Below, in pieces: positions 12,011 through 23,950 of a DNA stretch of 64,000 bases. The first letter of the stretch is position 1; the number at the start of each line of letters is the position of its first letter. The translations under genes were made by a program, and so were the position numbers. The notes under the pieces are model-generated. The model worked only from the letters and a program-made list of their open reading frames with translations. It ran no database searches and was not told the origin of the DNA. Source of the DNA: Cannabis sativa (lineage: Eukaryota; Streptophyta; Magnoliopsida; Rosales; Cannabaceae); NCBI RefSeq assembly GCF_029168945.1, contig NC_083604.1, positions 68,712,211 to 68,776,210 of the forward strand, in the 5' to 3' direction.

Positions 12011-12664
12011 AAGTATAATTTTTTAATTTTTAATTTTTTAAAACGTGATGAAGAAAAACAAAAAATAATTATTATTTTAAAAAAAAAAATGAAAAAAGAA
12101 AAAATTATGGGAAAAATAAATAAAAATATGTATTTTTATATTAATTAATATTTATGAAATTAATAAGAATTTAAAAATTAAGAGAATGAAGGAGAGAATA
12201 ATTAATGCTAATTAATATTTATGTATTTTATAGAACATTGCTATTAGACACCAGTGGTGTCTAGCACTTTGTCGATATGTCGCGTTGCGATTGACTAACG
12301 GTAAACCTTAAAAGTTATTATATTAAACTCTATAAGACCAAATACTTAGCTGGACCAATAGCAGTATTAATACAGTACTACTAGTACCCTTTAGCATTTC
12401 TCTATTTTATAAATATATAGATGTATATAAAAGACATTTCAATTTCAATCCCCAAAAAAAATCAACTCTGCCGGGAGGAATTTCATATCGTAACATATCT
12501 TTCACGACTAATTATTTTTTTTTTGGAAGAACGACTAATTAATTTTTTTTTTGAAACAGAATTCAATCAAAGATAATTACCTTACAAAAAGAAAATTGAA
12601 CAGCACTAACCCTTTTTCAAAACAAAAAACACTTGAAAACAAATTACACACGTATATTCTAGTC
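12011..12664. other. Intergenic, one short palindrome
   Basis: The stretch is AT-rich. The palindrome TAGACACC-AGT-GGTGTCTA near 12247-12265 is the only clear structure. No coding sequence is recognised. Confidence 0.5.
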
Positions 12665-12679
12665 AAAACTTTCCGCTTT

Positions 12680-15600
12680 TTAAACAAATCTCGTAAGTCT
12701 CGCCCACACCTCATTACTATTTTTGTATACTTATTTCTCTTTCTCCAATTTGCTTTTATTTTTGGCTTGGCCACCAGATCAATGACAGGTCTCTCTTCCA
12801 TCTTCTGGATGCTTGGTGGGATTAATTGAATAAGTTTTGCTTTGTTGATATCATTTGTGATTTTAGGAATATGTCTTCTTTAGCTTATTAAAGTTTTTCA
12901 TTTTGTATTACTGTTGTCATATAATTCTGTATTGGTACTCATGTTTTCATGTATGTATGAGTATTTTATTTAATGGTTTGATAGTTTGTATATACTTTTG
13001 TGTATAATTTGTTTCTTTTCATTAGTAATTATAGATTTTAATGGTTAGAGTTATAATGCATAAGAACTGTTTGATAAAATGTCTCTAAGACACAGTGTAT
13101 TTTTGTCACTCCTTTCTCTTCCATTCTCAACGTCGGAGTTGGTTTTATCATGTTTATCTACATAATTGTTCCACTTTGTTACTGGAAGTATAACACATTT
13201 GATGGTCAGAAATTTCCTATTTTTTTCTAATCAACTGTTTACTACCACTGGTCATAAATATGATACCACTAAGTAATTCTGAGACAACATATTAAAGGAA
13301 GGTTGATCTGGGCGATCCTTCACAATGTAAGCTCCCATCTGATCTCGTTTTCAGATTGGATTCGAGAAAAACAGCTGAATTTCTGGATCAATTAAGCATC
13401 AGAATGAAAAAGTAGGAAAAAAAGGTATGATCTTGTTTTTCTCTACTCCCATACTCTATTTTAATTAGAATTATTTTATAGTTTTGGCTGACCGTAATAC
13501 TGAGGGATTTTTATCAATCTCTTTCCATTTCGTATTTCTCCAAAATTTTCTCTTGTTTTGATGTTAAGATGAAATTCAATTTAGGTTCTTATTCAATTTA
13601 ATAAAAACTTAGATTGTAGATTTCTAGTCATTCATTTTCTGTTATGACAGAGTTTAAATTTTTCTCTATAATGTGTTAATTTCCTGTATATATTTCTAGT
13701 GTTTGTGTGGATTTTTTCTTTTAGACTTACTTTAGGGGATGTTTTATTTTATTTATGTATGTTAGTGTAATTAGGTAAATGATTCTGATTGATCTAGTTT
13801 TACGATTGTAATGGAATTTGCTGTGGAAGATGATATATTGAGTTATTGGAAATGCGGAAAGGTGGGAGGGAGGAGTTTAGTGCCACGGAAAGTGGGTATT
13901 TTGTGCCTTTTGTGGTTAAATTGTGCCTTTGTTGGGGTTTCTTTGTGCCATGTTAGGTGGCTTTACTGATATGAAAAGGGATTTTGTTGTTGTTTTAAGG
14001 TATTTTGATGTAATTTGTATCAAGTATCTATTACAATTAGGATTTTTGACCTTTTTAATTTTCTTTTAATTCTGTGGTTTTGACCTTATCTAGTAGGATG
14101 ATTTAATTATACTACCGAATTTGTGGGATTTCAATGGAATTAATTGTTAAGAATAAATTTGAGGAAATTATATTAAGGCTTTAGTTGGAAAGATTTGAGG
14201 AATTTTATAAAATCAGTTTTAATTTCATTATTAGTGATTTGAAGAAAGAAGTTTAATTGGTTTTAAGGGAATTGGTAATTATGATTTTATTCGATATGAA
14301 TTGGTTTAAATATTTTAATTTTCAATTTTAAAAGATCTCTAATGTATTTATAGAATGGTTTTTACAATTAATTAGATTGGTGTCCCATTAGATATTATAT
14401 AATTATATGTTGGTATGTATTTATATTTATGGTATAGCGTTAAAAGAGATATGTATTTTGTCAAGCTATTTGTGGAAAGTTTGACTTCTTTTAAAATATG
14501 TTATTCTTTAATTTGGAATATATGTGATATGGGTAGATTTTGAAAGGTGATTTAGAGATTAATTAGAATAAAATGTTATAGGAAAGTTTCTTCTTTGGTT
14601 TTAATTTAATGGAATCCAGTTTTAATGGTATTGATTGATTTGCAATTTTGGTACTAAATTAGGTAATATACACAGTCTTACTATAATTAAGACAATAATA
14701 TTTAGGAAATTTTAATTAAATTTAATTTTAATGTTGAGAAAATTTTGGAAAGTTGAGGGTTGAGTCTGTTTTGTTATGGTATATGTGTGAGTTACATATT
14801 GGAATAATTATTTACTAATTATATATTTAATTTAATTTATTACTATTTATTCATAACCTTCCTTATTATCCCAAAACTTAATTTATTTAATTAGTATATT
14901 TTCTTTGATCGTGTAGGATTGTTTTATTTTATATAAGGAAAAAATAATCAATTTGTATACTCTTTATTTTCTTTTCTTTTTTTAAAAAAACTATTATTTT
15001 AAGACCAAGTACGTGATAGAATTAAATGGTGGAGAAAATTAAGCTAAGTAATTACCTTTTATATTTTAATTTATTAAAATTTGTATTCATTTCAAATGAT
15101 TTTACATTAAATTATTCTTTTGTTGTTATCAATTAGATATTTTATATTTAGTAATTGACAGGTTGATTTGTGCGTCAATTATGTCTTTGTAATTGTATTA
15201 ATTTCATTCACTTTTTCAAAATCTTAAATAATTTTAAGTCAATCTTACTATTTATATTTTATTAATTATTTCTTTTAAACTTCTTTATATTATTGACAGC
15301 CAACTAGTATTTTTAATTATAATAACAATAATTTAGGTATTTAATATTTTCTAAGTTTGGTTTTTACAAGTTTATAGTTTTGAAAGGTGAATTTCTTTTG
15401 TGATTTTTGGGTATTTATTTAGAAGATTTACACAATTAATTATATTTGTAATTGATTTATTTATGTGTATTTTTATATTAATTAATTTTTCAATTTATTT
15501 ATAAATCAATTAATAAATTTAGTTGATATTTTTTACTTTAATTCATATGAATTTACATTACTTTTTTATGTGCTTTTTATGGTTTTTGTACCATTTTTTA

Positions 15601-16306
15601 TGGCTTGTCCTTATTTGTTTAAAGTAGTTTTGTGGTATGCTCAATTGGCAAGAGAAGTGATTTCTTTTGTGCTCATGATTTCTACTTCAACAACCTTTTC
15701 ACTTTAAACATGTTATTTTGGAGGGCCTACAATAATAGAGAATTTACTCATAACTTTAATTTTATATATAATTTTTCAACAATTTATTTTTAGGTGTTAG
15801 TATGTTGTTACTAGCCAAAGGGTAAAACCTTTGGCTAGTTATTCTTAGTAATTTTATTGTTTTTTATTTTTTTTTAGTACTGTTGAGCTAGTGATATGAG
15901 TTGCGTGTTTATTTCTTAGTTTGTATATTTATTTTTTTATTTTTTTATTATTTTTTTCTTTTATTTTGAAGATTGTCATTCTAATATAACTGTATTTTTG
16001 GTTTGCTGTTGTATTGTTTTTTCAGTTTCGCTAGCTTTGGAGACAATTATTAATAATGAGAAGGCATTTTTTCAATGTGATGTGGTGTTGTTCTGAAGAC
16101 ATAGCTTGATTGTCTAAATTTCCGGGGGCAGTTTTGTCCCATGTGGCTCGGGATTAAAATTCTGCAGTACATGGTTTGGCAAAGCATGCCCTTCGGTTAG
16201 ACGATGAGCTATCCTGGTTCGAGGAGGTGTCTCCGCCGATTGTGGATTGCTGCTTTGTTTAATCATGTGTGATTTTGATCACCGCGTCAAAAAAATAAAA
16301 ATAAAA
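12680..16306 (+). mobile_element. T-rich retro-insertion with LINE-like 3' tail
   Basis: The 3.6-kb segment is bounded by the direct repeat AAAACTTTCCGCTTT (12665-12679 and 16307-16321). It ends in an A-rich tail (16288-16310) preceded by a LINE RNase H relic. That is the signature of target-primed reverse transcription. The body, however, is strongly T-rich on the + strand and has no long ORF, unlike an L1-type coding strand. It could be a non-autonomous LINE derivative, a chimeric retrotransposed transcript or a badly decayed element. Confidence 0.6.
16030..16262 (+). pseudogene. LINE RNase H C-terminal relic
   Basis: With one in-frame stop, the sequence reads HVARD, stop, NSAVHGLAKHALRLDDELSW and on to VSPPIVD. 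This matches the end of the RNase H domain in plant L1-type LINEs, where a conserved Asn...Val-Ala-His...Leu-Ala motif precedes a Trp-rich tail. It sits directly before the A-rich tail of the 12680-16306 insertion. Confidence 0.6.
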
Positions 16307-16321
16307 AAAACTTTCCGCTTT

Positions 16322-17366
16322 AATTTTTCTTTTTTGGTAAGTCGCTTTAATTAATTCTTATTGAGCTTTCTAATGCATTTTCTAATATTGCTAATTCTAA
16401 TTAAGTAAAATTCAGAATAAGACATGAAAATGACACTTAAATGTGAAAATACTAACGTGTAGGTTCCAAATAAATAATTAACTAAAATGGTATAAGCCTT
16501 TATTTTTCAATGAAATTTTTCTTCATTGTTCAGAAAGAAAAAAAAAAGAAGATAAAAGCTTCATAATATTCCCAGCTAAGATTTGATTGAAAATAAATAC
16601 ATAAAAGCGAGTGAGGGTCTGACCCTCAACTCTCAAGTCTCAGCCTAACTTTATTATTTTTCAATGAAAGTAACTAAACTGAACTCCCCTTCATAATTAG
16701 AAAACTTCCAAGGCCATGTATAGAAAATATGATGTGAGATTTCATGTATGGCACAATCTCCCTCAAGCTTGGAACTTCCCCCACTCTTTTATTAATTTCT
16801 TTTATTTGATTTAATTATTTTTGGTGGTTACCTTTTAATTATATATTTATATTTTCAAGAAAATATAGAATCCACCTCCCCCGCAAACCACACAAAAGCA
16901 GGCCACACCATTTCCCATTCCCATTCCATTCATCCTCACCCATCAACGTCCCAAACCATTTTCAAAAGAAAATTGTTAAAATGTATTATTGAAATTATTA
17001 TTAGTATAATTAAATATTAGGTCTCATATAAATTAAGAAAATAACTTTTAAAAAATATCGCTAACTAATTAATTATAAAGTGTCACTTATAAAAAATATT
17101 AGGTAACACTAGTACTTAAAAAAAATCTTTTTCCAAAAAATAATAATATGCAAAAAAGAGGTAAGCCCTTCTGACTGAGCCTCTACCACATATACCCTCC
17201 CCTAGTTTCCTCCTACTAGAACCGTTAACACTAAAACCCCACATTAGTTGGCATTTGGCAATCAAGATAAAAGATTTGTGGGTTTTTATTCATGGATAGG
17301 TCTTATTGATATCTCCAATAACCCAGCTTTCTTATTTATTTATTTATTATTAATTCATCAAACATA
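16322..17366. other. Intergenic sequence
   Basis: AT-rich sequence with a few C-rich patches around 16880-16950. I see no ORF of interest, no RNA gene and no terminal repeats. Confidence 0.5.
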
Positions 17367-17375
17367 ATATATTTA

Positions 17376-17794
17376 GGGTGATTCTACAATGTACCCCCTT
17401 AAAAGGGATGTATTGATGCACCCTTAACTTGTTTCGGCATCCAGAAAAATTTTTTAGTCTAATTTTTTTTCATATTTATGTACGTTATAGCTATTTAAGA
17501 TATCCTACAAAATTTTGAAAAATTCGGAATAATTTACAATATAGAAAACAATGTTCAAACAGTCTATTTTACACGCGTATAAAATAAAATAATCACGCGT
17601 GCAACACACTATTTGAACATAATTTTCGGCGTGTTAAACTTTTCCAAATTTCTTAAAATTTTGCAGGATGTCTTAAATAACTATAACGTACATGACCATG
17701 AGAAAAAATTTGACTAAACAATTATTTCGGATACTAAAACAGATAGGGGTACATCAATATATCCATTTTAAGGGGGTGCATTGTTGAATTTTTC
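17376..17794. mobile_element. Foldback MULE-type MITE, 9-bp TSD
   Basis: Almost the whole element is an imperfect palindrome with arms of roughly 190 bp. They contain CCCCCTTAAAAnGGATnTATTGATG and a GTACGTTATAG block in inverted copies. It is flanked by a perfect ATATATTTA duplication (17367-17375 and 17795-17803). It has no coding capacity. TSD length and long TIRs point to the Mutator-like superfamily. Confidence 0.8.
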
Positions 17795-17803
17795 ATATAT
17801 TTA

Positions 17804-18715
17804 TTTCTTATTATTTTAATATCTTTTATTTTAACATTTGGTATCAAATGTTAATACATTTTGCATGACGTTTCAACATCATTTTCACTGTGATATTATC
17901 ACTAAAAGGAGTGAACATCAACATATTAGATTCTTACATGGTTATTCAAAATTGTCTAGTGATGTTATTCTTTTGGTAATTTCCGCTATCTGAATTTTAA
18001 GGTTTGGGAAAATCAACTCTTTGAATTAAAATTTTGGAAAAAACCTTTCAAATTTTATTTTTATTTTGATTAAGGTAGACTGCATTGTATACACAAATGT
18101 ACACATGCTAAATTTTTTTTGTCCACTTATTATTAATAATTTAAATATTAAGAAAATAATATAAAAATACATTAATTATTAAAAAAATATATAAATAATT
18201 AAGAAAATTAAAAAATTAAATAATTAATTATTGGATTATTTACGGCATAAATACTAAATATTTTTAATTTTATACAGTTAAATACTACATTTTTTTTCAA
18301 CGAATTAAATACCCAAATATAGTTTTACTTACACCCGTTACTACTTTTCTGTTAAATATAACTGAGAATATTTCTATGCCACGTGTTACTCAGGTATCGG
18401 CCCACTTCATAATTGTCTTAAAAAAATATTAATTAAATTTAAAAATAAGAAAAATAATTACAAATAAATTATTATTTTTTATAAATATTTGTAAATAAAT
18501 TTTAAAAACAAATAATCATTTTTTTTTCAATCTCTCGATCCCACATTGTAATCCTAAGAGAACTAATTAGATCTCGTTATCATGTGATCTAAGTAGTATT
18601 ATCCATCAGTATCAATACAACTAAAAGGGGAGTAGGTCATTACCCGTTAACTAAGAGGGTCAAACCACTATAAAATCATGTGTCTATTTACTTTATTGCT
18701 CTAATTGTGTAACAT
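17804..18715. other. Intergenic, possible lone MULE-like end
   Basis: AT-rich sequence. A block near 18233-18430 (GGATTATTTACGGCATAAATAC) resembles one terminal repeat of a MULE-like element, without a visible partner. Confidence 0.35.
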
Positions 18716-18904
18716 GTGGCAAGCATCAACATTAAATTTGACTCCGCTATCGGTTGGCAAAATGTGAGGTCAACAGTCTTGAGGATTGTGTTAGAACATA
18801 ACTTGACAAATCCTTTCACAAAGACGCTACCAGTGAAATCTTTTATAGGTCATATAAATAATATGGGACTAAGGGAGATGACTAATTTTCTTTTAAGAAA
18901 TTGA
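18716..18904 (+). pseudogene. Ty1/copia RNase H C-terminus
   Basis: The reading frame contains LTNPFTKTLPVKSFIGHINN followed by MGLREM. This is the typical end of copia polyproteins, the RNase H tail just upstream of the 3' LTR. Everything upstream (reverse transcriptase, integrase, gag) is missing, so it is a truncated relic. An LTR-like TG start follows six bases after the stop. Confidence 0.75.
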
Positions 18905-18909
18905 GAGAT

Positions 18910-20703
18910 TGTTAGGGTTTATGCCTTGAAAAGTCTTTAAAGACATTTCTAATTATGAATAAGAATTGAACATTTTGATATATGCATGAATGTTAAGTTA
19001 TTAATATTTAATATTGAATAATTTATATATAAATATTAAAAAAATTCCTTTTCATAGATGAGGCCATGACTTGTATTGTACGAAAAATTAAGATCACTTA
19101 GCCATGAATAAAACAATTAGCAATATATTAAGGTTTAGGAATCTTTAATCAATAGTTGCTAGTGTGATTCACTGATGCTCGTTATTCGGTGCAAGTAATC
19201 TCGATTCGAATTTACTAATGTATCATGACATCTTAGTGAAGCAACTATATATAATAGAGATTATAAATGAAAATAATTGATAGATAATTAAGCATTTTTT
19301 ATCAAACAAATCGTTTACTATAAAGACCTCATTCATATCATAATGATGATCAATGGTAAATCGGCCTAAATCTTAAGTAATCATGAACTCATGTTCATAT
19401 TATTAGTTGCTCTGATTCACTCGTTAAAGTTTCTCAGAGGGAGATGATTCGTACAACTTTTGTTTTGGGAATCTAATAATGCGGATGGCTGGAACATGAT
19501 CTACAATTATGGAATCCTAACTTTCCTAATAGATCGAATGTTGGTTCTCTTTATGTGTTAATTCTGAAACTAAAAAGTTACGCACAAATCTAGATTGGAT
19601 CTAAATTATACTTTCACTAGTAAATTAACGAAACTAAATGATAAAGAAGTAATCGGAACAGTAAAATGATAATTTGACCGAAACTAACTACGAACAGATA
19701 CAAGGAGGGCTAATCATTAGAATTGATTATATCAATAGACACTGTAGTAAAACTTAATTAATATAATTCTATAATAACTTAGAGTTCAATTCCATATTTA
19801 TTGTGGAGTAATCATGGAATTAATAAACATGATTATTTGATTTATGAGATTCAATAAATAATCTTGTTTATTAGAGTTTAGAGTTATAGTTTCATGGTCT
19901 CCGGATCGCCACCTTAAAATACTGTCAAGGAGAGGAATAAAAGTTGTATATGAAAGTTTGGAAAAATCTATTTTGAATTGTCAAAATAGTATTTTTTTTT
20001 TAATTTTGTAATAAATAGTTTATATTTCAAATTAATAAATTGGGAAAAGACAAAAGACACATCTCTTGACTTAGAGGCACTACATGCATTGTGTCCTGAC
20101 ACAGTGCATGCACCACCTATATCGGGTGTCCCCAATGATTTTGTCTTTTTTAGTTAATTAATTAATTGAAAAGATAAATATTTGAATTTGAAAAGTAGTT
20201 GAGATATTCGCTCAAGTGGTTAAGACATTCCCTCAATTGGTTATAAGATATAAATATCTATAATAGAATTTGGTTATATTATTTATTCAAATAATTAAAT
20301 GTGATTTAATAAAAAGATTTGAATTTAAATAATTAATTAAATAAAATTTTATTAGATTTATTTCATATACTGTATAAACCAAAATTCAAGACAGTTTTTG
20401 AAACAAAAGAATTTGTATGTAACTTTTCTAAGAACCTAAAAATGATTAACCAATAAATATTTTTCTCTCTATTACTACACCAAGATTGTTCTTGCCCATT
20501 AGTTGAGAATACAAGAATTTCATATACACTATCATCCTACTAGCCAACACTAATCTTGAAAGATCTAGAAGATCAAGGTGTGAGTTTTATCATTACCGTT
20601 TTGAGAATACAACATACAAAAAGACTCGAGGATATCCTGATAGGCTTTGAGAGATAAATATTCTTTTTATCTATTTACTTTCAATTTAATATATATATAT
20701 ATA
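18910..20703 (+). repeat. Ty1/copia 3' LTR
   Basis: It starts TGTTAGGGTTTATGCC right after the copia RNase H relic, a common copia LTR start. It resembles, in start sequence and length, the solo LTRs at 36.5-40.3 kb read on their minus strand. The right end is not resolved; it is at or before the TA-rich run where the Helitron at 20704 begins. Confidence 0.6.
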
Positions 20704-21738
20704 TCTATTCTATATAAAGTGTGCCTATATAACAGAATTCTTGGTTTATGAGAAATTTATGGGTGACTTTTAATTTATATTAAAAATAAAATGGTTTATT
20801 ATTAAAAATAAAATAGTTTATGAGAAATTCATAGGTCAGTTTTTATTTATATATAATAAAATAAATCCCATTAAATCCAAAAAAAAAAAATATTATTGGG
20901 TTTTTGGTGTTGTACATTTACGATTGAGTTTTCTTTAATTATTTATTGTATTCCTTTTCCTATTGCAATTTGGACATTCTCATGGGATCACACATAATAT
21001 TCCAATCCGCACTTTTTCATTTTTTTTCATTTTTTTTTATCAATTTTTTTTTTTCTTTTTGAATAAAGATAAATATGAAATTTTAATCGTATAGAGTTTT
21101 ATTTTAATAAAATATAGTATTTTAAAATAATTTAAATTCAAATAATTTAATAGTATTTTGTTATAGAATACTATCACTTTTTGTTAAAGATGGTTTCACT
21201 TTTTGTCGACATTACCATATTCAATTTATCAACGGAAAAATGGACAATCCAGATATATGCGGACTTGGCTAGAATGAAAAGTGTAAAATACAAATATTAC
21301 ACTATTGTCTCTATCGAAGCAAATGAAGATTGAAATCCACCAATGACTATCATTAGTTTTCTTGATCTACAATTTTTAGACAAATACTATCTTCAATTAT
21401 CAACAATTTAGAGATTGATTTTTAATTTTCTTTTTATCTTACACCCATTAAAGTAATGTTTTTTTAAGTATTGGAACATCAATTCTTAATTTATTTTTGG
21501 ATTAACTTAAGAACATATTTAAATCATCAAACTTTCTTAAACACTAATATATTGCATTCGGTATTCACTTTTAATTGACAACATTATAAACTATAATATT
21601 TAGATACACATAATATTAATCTCACCTAATAACTAATAATATTTTTTCTTTAATTTTTAATTGTATCACTTTCAAATAACATAGAAAAAAACTAGCATAA
21701 AATTTAGTATACGTGCTTCGCACGTAGCTTTTTGCTAG
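20704..21738 (+). mobile_element. Helitron, second RPA-carrying copy
   Basis: Its start TCTATTCTATATAAAGTGTG and its 3' end (hairpin ACGTGC-TTC-GCACGT, then CTAG at 21735-21738) match the 5882-7970 copy. It is half as long and lacks most of the interior, including two RPA exon blocks and the MITE. It inserted in a TA microsatellite. Confidence 0.85.
21193..21333 (+). pseudogene. RPA1-like last exon in Helitron copy 2
   Basis: The frame reads FVDITIFNLSTEKWTIQIYA and ends VSIEANED before TGA. It is nearly identical to the third RPA block at 7205-7348. The upstream exons are missing here. Confidence 0.65.
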
Positions 21739-21836
21739 TATATATATATAAATATGATAATCTTAGACATATAGTACAATGATAACCAATCACATACGTA
21801 CATGATTTAGTACCATAAAACTAATATATTATGGGA

Positions 21837-23091
21837 CGATGATTTGTTGGCTAAAAGCTTAATTTAGAAAATTGGTGATGGGATCGAGTTCTATTTGGAA
21901 AATTGAAGACCACTGGATTCCTATGAATAGGTACCCATTTTTTTTCTTCTTCTCATTCTCTTAGTACTAATCATGTATCCTACTTTATTACTCCTTCCCG
22001 GGATTGGGACTTAGAGAATTTCAGAAGATACTTTGACGAAAATACTATTGATGACATTTTGAATGTATAATTCAATGAATTTTCTGTTAGTTCAGCCTAC
22101 CATTTTTTCCTCTCGTCTAGAGATATTCCTTCTTCTTCATCTTTTAAAAACTCTAAATCTTTTTGGATTAAACTTTGGTCTTCTCCTTCTCCTCCTAAAG
22201 TTAAATATTTTCTTCGGATAGTTCTTTCCAATTTTGTTTCTGTTGCTAGCTCTTAATTTCATAAATCATGGACGCACTTTAATTTTTGTAACTTCAATTG
22301 TGATAATAAATGTCATGATGTTATTGATTTCATTAATAAAGTTGTTGATACTTTTGATGAGCGTGATTTCTCACTATTTTTATGTTTTATCTAAGCTACA
22401 TGGAACCAAAAAAATACAGCAGAATTTATTGAGACTAAAATAATATTTAATATAAACTTGATGATGAAATATAATTAATATACTTTTATTAATATGTTTT
22501 AAGATACACTATACAAATTTATAGAGATAAAGATTATTAACCGTAAATGTAATTTTTATTGGAGATTCGTATTATCCGGTTGGTGCTAGATAGATAAAAA
22601 AAATTAACCGCACTAGGAAACTTTGTTAATTATCTTCAAATGAATAATAATTATATATGTTATAAATTTTGGTGTAATTTTAAAATAAAATGATTTAAAC
22701 ATATTTATAGCGTTTGATATTTGCTAAATTTACTTCAAAACTAATCTGGGATAAAAACCAACTTCTTTTTCATTCATAAAAAAAAAAATTTGTTAACAAA
22801 TTCAACTTTTTCCAAAAAAAAAAAAAATGATTTATTTTTTGTGATGTACTTGGCTGGTCTAATTTATACTTGCAAAATTATAGTAATGCTCAGCAGGTCT
22901 TCCAAAAAAATATTTGAAGGATACTAATCGGGTTTGTACTATGTGTCTGCTTTATTGAAGCATGAAGATCAACAGTACACTCATGCAATTAATTATAAAA
23001 TAAGAAAATATAATCTTAGTGTTGTGGTTCGGGATGGTTAAAACAATATTAAGGCAGGAATCATCAAGCCTACGTGTGGTAATATTCCTTC
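21837..23091 (+). pseudogene. L1-type LINE relic, left part
   Basis: Mixed frames read LLAKSLI then KIGDG, SSIWKIEDHWIP and WIKLWSSPSPPKVKYFL. These match the region from the end of the reverse transcriptase to the zinc-binding (zf-RVT) domain of plant LINEs. The start of the RNase H domain (VVVRDG) appears near 23023. Frameshifts and stops are frequent. The relic is cut at 23091 by the gypsy element and resumes at 34540. Confidence 0.65.
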
Positions 23092-23889
23092 TGTTATAGT
23101 GAGATTTCTTTCACCTAGAAACTCGAGACAAGACTCCTATTTAGAGGACACGTATATTCAGATTTCCAATGGGAGCTGAAATGTCCATGAGAGACTCCTC
23201 GAAGTTTGAACCTCGCCAGGATAAAGCCAGCGAGATACTGCGAGTACGACCAAAGTCGGATCGCGTAACTGTAACTCGCATTATGCAGGATGAGAGGATG
23301 GATCCAACTCGCATGTGTCGGGACATATGCGAGTATCCTCTCTATACTTCTGCGAAAGCGTAGGGATCAACTCTCTATGATGCGATTTGGTCCCAACGAC
23401 CCAATAGCCTTGATAAACCGGTATAGACTCGCATGTCTAGGTTCTATCAGCTCGATACGCGATGTATACAAGAGGCGATTACCTAAGGACGCAGACATTC
23501 CAAACGTAATGATAATCCTGCGAGCTCAACAACGGAACATGAACAGTCAACTCGCAGATGCGGAAGACGCATACGTTGGTGGACTTAGTAACTGTCATTC
23601 ATTTATTAATGTTAACGTTGCTTGGGTTTAATTATTGCAATTCAATATGTAAATAATGGATTAACAATGAATGTGATCCTTGTGTAACCGATTGGACACC
23701 TGCTTTGTATATAAAGGGGTGATCCACCATGAAATGGCACCTACAAATCCTTTGCTACAGTGGACTAAGCAGATCACAATCTGACTGAACCACTATAATT
23801 CTTTGTCTCACTGATATTTTCCAGTTTTGTTGATTGTTCTCACATTCCCAGTCGAGTACTCGTCGTTCTAGGTCGAATACTCGACAACA
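23092..23889 (+). repeat. 5' LTR
   Basis: It begins TGTTATAG and ends CTCGACAACA. A TATA box TATATAAA lies at 23708-23715, 616 bases from the start exactly as in the 3' LTR. It lacks a 73-bp block near its end that the 3' LTR keeps; the missing block is bounded by ACTCG repeats. Confidence 0.95.
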
Positions 23890-23891
23890 TT

Positions 23892-23909
23892 TGGCGCCGT
23901 CTGTGGGAA
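23892..23909 (+). other. Primer-binding site
   Basis: TGGCGCCGTCTGTGGGAA starts two bases after the 5' LTR. TGGCGCC followed by a G-rich stretch is a common plant gypsy primer-binding site. I did not match it to a specific tRNA. Confidence 0.75.
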
Positions 23910-23950
23910 ACGACTAAAGATTTCATTTATTTCAAAGAACACTAATCATC

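Noticed and set aside
15630..15720. tRNA-like A-box motif (GGTATGCTCAATTGGCAAG) suggesting a SINE
   Set aside because: There is no convincing B box, tail or TSD around it.
23169..23363. ORF of 64 codons in the 5' LTR, repeated at 33741-33935
   Set aside because: It lies within LTR regulatory sequence, has an equally open frame on the other strand and matches no protein family I know.
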